Shown piece after piece: positions 53,175 through 56,855 of a stretch of DNA of 56,855 bases. The stretch lies in assembly GCA_903951445.1 (NCBI GenBank), contig CAJBBZ010000157.1:1-56855 (forward strand), in the 5' to 3' direction. The position numbers and the translations under genes are program-made. Source of the stretch: an uncultured beta proteobacterium (GTDB lineage: Bacteria; Pseudomonadota; Gammaproteobacteria; Burkholderiales; Burkholderiaceae_C). A model generated the notes under the pieces. That model was not told where the DNA came from. It searched no databases and was given only the letters and a program-made list of their open reading frames with translations. How positions within the stretch are numbered: position 1 is the first letter of the stretch; the number at the start of each line of letters is the position of its first letter.

Positions 53175-54761
53175 ATGGACGATAGTGTGACCCTGACCGC
53201 CGCCGATAGCGCGCCGCGCACCCGCCGTAGCGCAGGAGGCCGCGAGGTCAAGCGCGCTTTGCGCTCGGCCCGTGCGGTACAGGCCGCGCCTTTTATCACG
53301 CGCAACATCCCTTACTACGAAGTGCTGGACGAAGAGGGCTTGGCCATCATCGAGCGCAATGCCAATACGATTTTGGAAGAAGTAGGCATCGATTTTCGCG
53401 ACGACGCTGAAGCCCTAGACATTTGGCGCAAAGCCGGTGCTGAAGTCACGGGCGAGCGCGTGCGCTTTCCCGGCGGTATGTGCCGCGCAATCGTGCAAGC
53501 CAGCGCGCCGCGCCAATTTACCCAGTACGCGCGCAACCCGGCGCACAACGTGGTCATCGGCGGCAAAAACACGGTGTTTGCGCCTTCCTACGGTTCGCCC
53601 TTCGTGCGCGACCTCGACAAGGGCCGCCGCTACGCCACCTTGCACGACTTTGAAAACTTTGTGAAGCTGGCCTATATGGCCAACTCCATCCACCACAGCG
53701 GCGGCACGATTTGCGAGCCGGTGGACTTGCCGATGAACAAGCGCCATTTCGACATGGTGTATGCGCACATGAAGTACAGCGACAAGCCCTTTATGGGCTC
53801 GGTCACCAAGCCTGAGCGCGCCCAAGACACGGTAGAAATGGCCGCGCGTTTGTTTGGCGACAACTTTATCGACCCGGCTACCGGCAAAAACCGCACCGTC
53901 TGCATCAGCCTGATCAACGCCAACTCGCCCATGACCTTTGACGAGACCATGTTGGGCGCGGCCAAGGTCTATGCGCGGGCCAACCAGGCCACCATCATCA
54001 CGCCCTTCATTTTGGCCGGCGCCATGTCGCCCGTTACCGTGGCCGGCACGTGCGCGCAAACTTTGGCCGAAGCGCTGGCCGGCATGGCGTTTGTGCAACT
54101 GGTCAGCCCCGGCGCGCCGGTGGTGCTGGGTAGTTTCGCGTCCTCGGTGTCCATGCAGTCGGGCGCGCCCACCTTCGGCACGCCCGAACCGGCGCTGGTG
54201 CTGTACGTCATGGCCGCGCTGGCACGCCGTCTGGGCGTGCCCTTTCGCTCTGGGGGCGGTTTGTGTGGCTCCAAGATTGCGGATGCGCAAGCGGCCTCCG
54301 AGTCCGCCAACACGATGATCCCTACCTGCCTTGCTGGCGTCAACTTTGTGTTGCACACCGCCGGTTGGTTGGAGGGCGGTTTGTCCATGGGCTATGAAAA
54401 ATTCATCATGGACTGCGACCAGGCCGGGATGATGCACACCTTAATGGCCGGCGTGGACATGAGCGAAAACGGCCAAGCTATGGACGCTATCCGTGAAGTC
54501 GGCCCCGGCAAACACTTTTTAGGCTGCGCGCATACCCAGGCCAATTTCGAAACCGCGTTTTACCGCTCGCCGATAACCGATAACAACAGCTTCGAGCAAT
54601 GGGAGGCCGAAGGCGGCGTGGACTTGTCTGTGCGCGCTAATTCGCTGTGGAAGAAAAACCTGGCCGAGTACGAAGCACCGGCCCTGGACCCGGCTGCCGA
54701 CGAGGCGGTTATGGATTACGTCAATAGGCGCAAGGCTTCGTTCCCGGACTCCAACATCTGA
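53175..54761 (+). CDS. MttB-family (non-pyrrolysine) methyltransferase
   Basis: A 528-residue member of the trimethylamine methyltransferase (MttB) superfamily. Recognisable segments are YYEVLDEEGLAIIERNANTI, LEEVGIDFRDDAEALDIWRK, VFAPSYGSPFVRDLDKGRRY, HHSGGTICEPVDLPMNKRHF, SGAPTFGTPEPALVLYVMAA and GGLCGSKIADAQAASESANT. There is no in-frame amber codon, so it belongs to the pyrrolysine-free group whose known members demethylate glycine betaine, proline betaine or similar quaternary amines onto a corrinoid protein. No corrinoid protein gene is in the window. ATG 53175 follows TTGGAGAT. It is divergent from sdaA and has its own terminator. Confidence 0.92.
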   Translation: MDDSVTLTAADSAPRTRRSAGGREVKRALRSARAVQAAPFITRNIPYYEVLDEEGLAIIERNANTILEEVGIDFRDDAEALDIWRKAGAEVTGERVRFPGGMCRAIVQASAPRQFTQYARNPAHNVVIGGKNTVFAPSYGSPFVRDLDKGRRYATLHDFENFVKLAYMANSIHHSGGTICEPVDLPMNKRHFDMVYAHMKYSDKPFMGSVTKPERAQDTVEMAARLFGDNFIDPATGKNRTVCISLINANSPMTFDETMLGAAKVYARANQATIITPFILAGAMSPVTVAGTCAQTLAEALAGMAFVQLVSPGAPVVLGSFASSVSMQSGAPTFGTPEPALVLYVMAALARRLGVPFRSGGGLCGSKIADAQAASESANTMIPTCLAGVNFVLHTAGWLEGGLSMGYEKFIMDCDQAGMMHTLMAGVDMSENGQAMDAIREVGPGKHFLGCAHTQANFETAFYRSPITDNNSFEQWEAEGGVDLSVRANSLWKKNLAEYEAPALDPAADEAVMDYVNRRKASFPDSNI

Positions 54762-54799
54762 TAGCGCAGTGTCCTCGCCTTATCCACGAGGCACCATGA

Positions 54800-54825
54800 A
54801 AAAGGCTCGCATTTGCGAGCCTTTT
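54800..54825 (+). terminator. Bidirectional terminator between the mttB-like and ABC genes
   Basis: A perfect 12-base stem (AAAAGGCTCGCA / TGCGAGCCTTTT, two-base centre) with flanking A and T tracts, between convergent genes ending at 54761 and 54846. It can end transcription on both strands. Confidence 0.9.
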
Positions 54826-54845
54826 CTGTGTGCATGCGTCTTTAT

Positions 54846-56462
54846 TTAAGCCGCTGCCTTCTGCCGCGTCGCCAGCACCTCGTCCAGCCAATCGACGCGC
54901 ATTTCTGGTACGGCGGTGATCAGCTTTTGGGTGTAAGGGTGTTCGGGGTTTTCGAAGATTTTGTCGGTGGTGTCAAAGGCCACAAACTGGCCTTGCAGCA
55001 TCACCGCAGTGCGGTGGGCGATGCGGTGCACCACGTCCAGGTCGTGGGTAATGAGGATGTAGGACAAGCCCAGCTCGCGCTGCAATTTGCGCAAGAGCGT
55101 CAAGATTTCTTCGGCCACCAGCGGGTCTAGCGCCGAGGTGGGCTCGTCCAAGATGATGAGGTCGGGCTTGGCCGCCAGCGCGCGGGCGATACAGACACGC
55201 TGCTTTTGTCCGCCGGACAATTGGCCAGGGCGGCGCTCCAGGTAGTCGTGCGGTAACTCCACCAGGGTCATCAGCTCTTGCGCACGTGCATTGACTTCGG
55301 CGCGTCCGGCGTCGAAGTAAAACTCTACCGGACGACCGATGATTTCGCGCAGCGTCTGGCGCGGGTTAATCGCCACATCGGGGATTTGGTACACCAATTG
55401 AATCGTGCGTTTGAGCTCTTTGCTGCGCTCTTTGAGCGTGGCAGGCAGTGCCTTGTCTTGAAACAAAATCTGCCCGCTGCGCGGTGGCAACAGGCCGGTG
55501 ATGATGCGCGCCAGCGTGGATTTACCCGAGCCCGATTCGCCGACCACTGCAACGGTTTCGCCGCGCTGCACATCCAGCGACACGCCGCGCACCACATGGA
55601 AATCGCCGTAATAGGCGTGGCAGTCTTGTACTTTCAAAACCGTCTCAGCTTGCACCGTGGCGCTCACAGCGCGCTCGCTGGCAGCTGCGCCGCGCACCGC
55701 CACCAAGCGGGCGGTGTAGTCCTGGCGCGCCTCGTGCAGGATTTGCTGCGTCAGGCCTTCTTCTACCTCTTTGCCGTGGCGCAGCACCTTGATGCGGTCG
55801 GCCACCTGGGCCACCACCGCCAAGTCGTGCGTGATGTACAAAGCCGCCGTGCCGTACTGGCGAATCAGCGATTTGAGCAGGATCAGCACTTCAATTTGCG
55901 TGGTCACATCCAGCGCGGTGGTGGGCTCGTCGAGCACCAGCACGTCAGGCCTGCAGGACATAGCCATGGCCGCCATCGCGCGCTGCAACTGCCCGCCCGA
56001 GACCTGGTGCGGGTAGCGGCTGCCGAAGTTTTGTGGGTCTGGCAGGTCCAGGGCCACAAACAATTCGCGCGCCCAGGCTTCGGCTTGTGGGCGGGTCATC
56101 AGTTTGTGCAAAACCGGCGCCTCGCAAACCTGGTCCATCAGGCTGTGGGCCGGGTTGAAGGCAGCGGCTGCCGATTGGGCGATATAAGCAATGCGTTTGC
56201 CGCGCACCTGGCGCCGGCCTTCGGCGTCCAGCGCCCGGATGTTGACGCCATCCAGCACCACCTCGCCACCGGCGATATGCAAACCGGCGCGGGCATAGCA
56301 CATGCTGGACAGGCCGATGGTGGATTTACCAGCACCGCTTTCGCCAATCAGCCCCAGCACCTCGCCGCGCTGCAATTGCAGATCGACGTTGTCCACAATG
56401 ACATTGCCCCCGACGCTCAGCAGCCGCAAGCCGCTGATACTCAAAATAGTGGAATCATCCAT
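54846..56462 (-). CDS. Fused dipeptide/oligopeptide-type ABC transporter ATPase
   Basis: A 538-residue protein with two complete ABC domains, equivalent to DppD and DppF in one chain. Domain 1: Walker A LGLIGESGAGKSTIGLSS near residue 40, signature VSGGQLQRAMA, Walker B VLVLDEPTTALD. Domain 2: VAVVGESGSGKSTLARIITG near residue 310, signature LSGGQKQRVCIARA, Walker B LIILDEPTSALD, and the C-terminal RIAHRTAVMLQGQFVAF extension of the oligopeptide family. It powers import of peptides or small solutes; substrate unknown. The permease gene ends 15 bases upstream. The placement beside methylamine genes hints at such a solute, which is inference. Confidence 0.95.
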   Translation of the reverse strand: MDDSTILSISGLRLLSVGGNVIVDNVDLQLQRGEVLGLIGESGAGKSTIGLSSMCYARAGLHIAGGEVVLDGVNIRALDAEGRRQVRGKRIAYIAQSAAAAFNPAHSLMDQVCEAPVLHKLMTRPQAEAWARELFVALDLPDPQNFGSRYPHQVSGGQLQRAMAAMAMSCRPDVLVLDEPTTALDVTTQIEVLILLKSLIRQYGTAALYITHDLAVVAQVADRIKVLRHGKEVEEGLTQQILHEARQDYTARLVAVRGAAASERAVSATVQAETVLKVQDCHAYYGDFHVVRGVSLDVQRGETVAVVGESGSGKSTLARIITGLLPPRSGQILFQDKALPATLKERSKELKRTIQLVYQIPDVAINPRQTLREIIGRPVEFYFDAGRAEVNARAQELMTLVELPHDYLERRPGQLSGGQKQRVCIARALAAKPDLIILDEPTSALDPLVAEEILTLLRKLQRELGLSYILITHDLDVVHRIAHRTAVMLQGQFVAFDTTDKIFENPEHPYTQKLITAVPEMRVDWLDEVLATRQKAAA

Positions 56463-56477
56463 ACCCTGCGGTCTTTC

Positions 56478-56855
56478 TTAGAGTTCAGCCTGCGCGCCCG
56501 AGGGCCGTGCGTCAATCGAGAGCATCCAGTCCACCACCAGGTTGACCGACACCGTCAGCAGCGCAATCGCGGTGGCGGGGTAGATGGGCGCCATCATGCC
56601 GAAGTTGATCGCGGCGGCGTTTTCGCGCACCATGCCGCCCAGATCCGCATAAGGCGGTTGGATGCCCAGGCCCAAAAAGGACAGGCCGGCGATAAACAGA
56701 AAGTTAAAGCAAAACCGCAGGCCAAATTCGGAGACCAGTGGCGCCCAGGCATTGGGCAGAATTTCGCGGGTAATCACCCACCAAAGGCCTTCGCCTCGCA
56801 AGCGCGCTGCCTCCACATATTCCATCACCGTCAGGTTCATGCCCAGAGCGCGCGC
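56478..56855 (-). CDS. ABC transporter permease (DppC type), 3' part
   Basis: About 125 C-terminal residues; the gene begins beyond the window. The EAA loop that docks with the ATPase is visible (EYVEAARLRGEGLWWVITRE then ILPNAWAPL), followed by helices FCFNFLFIAGLSFLGLGIQP and YPATAIALLTVSVNLVVDWM, and DARPSGAQAEL at the end. LGLGIQPPYADLGGMVRENA is the typical DppC/OppC motif. It is cotranscribed with the fused ATPase downstream. Confidence 0.93.
   Translation of the reverse strand, partial: ARALGMNLTVMEYVEAARLRGEGLWWVITREILPNAWAPLVSEFGLRFCFNFLFIAGLSFLGLGIQPPYADLGGMVRENAAAINFGMMAPIYPATAIALLTVSVNLVVDWMLSIDARPSGAQAEL

Noticed and set aside
53175-54761. Pyrrolysine-containing MttB
   Set aside because: The frame has no internal TAG and ends in TGA, and no pyl genes are in the window; it belongs to the pyrrolysine-free group.

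Overview
The window looks like a chromosomal segment of an anoxygenic phototrophic betaproteobacterium of the Rhodoferax/Rubrivivax type (Burkholderiales). The basis is a long photosynthesis gene cluster ordered bchI-bchD-bchO-crtE-crtF-bchC-bchX-bchY-bchZ-pufB-(orf74)-pufA-pufL-pufM-pufC-crtA-crtD-crtC on the minus strand, crtI-crtB nearby on the plus strand, spheroidene-type carotenoid genes, a four-haem PufC, and Burkholderiales-like housekeeping genes (TerC, DUF2062, NnrS, Coq7, a 306-residue porin). No tRNA, rRNA, CRISPR array or intact insertion sequence was seen.

Layout. (1) 1-3.9 kb: the 3' part of crtI, crtB, a small membrane ORF, a DUF2269-type membrane protein and a short-chain dehydrogenase. 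(2) 4-7.1 kb: an accessory patch with an intact AbiEi/AbiEii pair, an intact DUF1778/GNAT pair and a broken PIN-domain remnant. (3) 7.2-13.9 kb: MerR regulator, hotdog thioesterase, small proteins, a YccA/BI-1 membrane protein, LysR regulator, TerC, DUF2062 and NnrS, the last with a perfect FNR-type box upstream. (4) 14.2-32.5 kb: the photosynthesis superoperon, which makes the geranylgeranyl precursor (CrtE), inserts Mg (BchI, BchD), performs late bacteriochlorophyll steps (BchC, BchXYZ), builds the reaction centre and LH1 (puf genes) and finishes the acyclic carotenoids (CrtA, C, D, F). Operator-like TGT-N12-ACA palindromes lie at crtE and bchC. (5) 32.5-40.1 kb: a truncated PIN toxin with its antitoxin, then ordinary genes (luciferase-like monooxygenase, DUF1003, QueC, IMP-type 5'-nucleotidase, IlvA, OsmC), then an AbiEi-like antitoxin whose toxin is cut off after 28 codons by a HepT/MntA module. 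(6) 40.2-42.2 kb: Coq7 and a major porin. (7) 42.3-56.9 kb: a methylated-amine region with heterotetrameric sarcosine oxidase (SoxBDAG), a hydantoinase/oxoprolinase-like ATPase, a 4Fe-4S protein, L-serine ammonia-lyase, an MttB-family methyltransferase and a peptide-type ABC importer. A 0.7-kb block of hairpin repeats interrupts the sox operon.

The least explained gene is orf74, a 74-residue single-span membrane protein placed between pufB and pufA with its own Shine-Dalgarno sequence. It is neither LH1 alpha nor beta, nor a recognisable PufX or PufQ, and is the best candidate here for an undescribed part of the core light-harvesting complex. Other points of note are the stacked promoter, FNR box and PpsR palindromes at crtE, a predicted leaderless bchC transcript, a terminator inside the puf-crtADC superoperon, and a crtC gene without a normal start codon near its conserved N-terminus.
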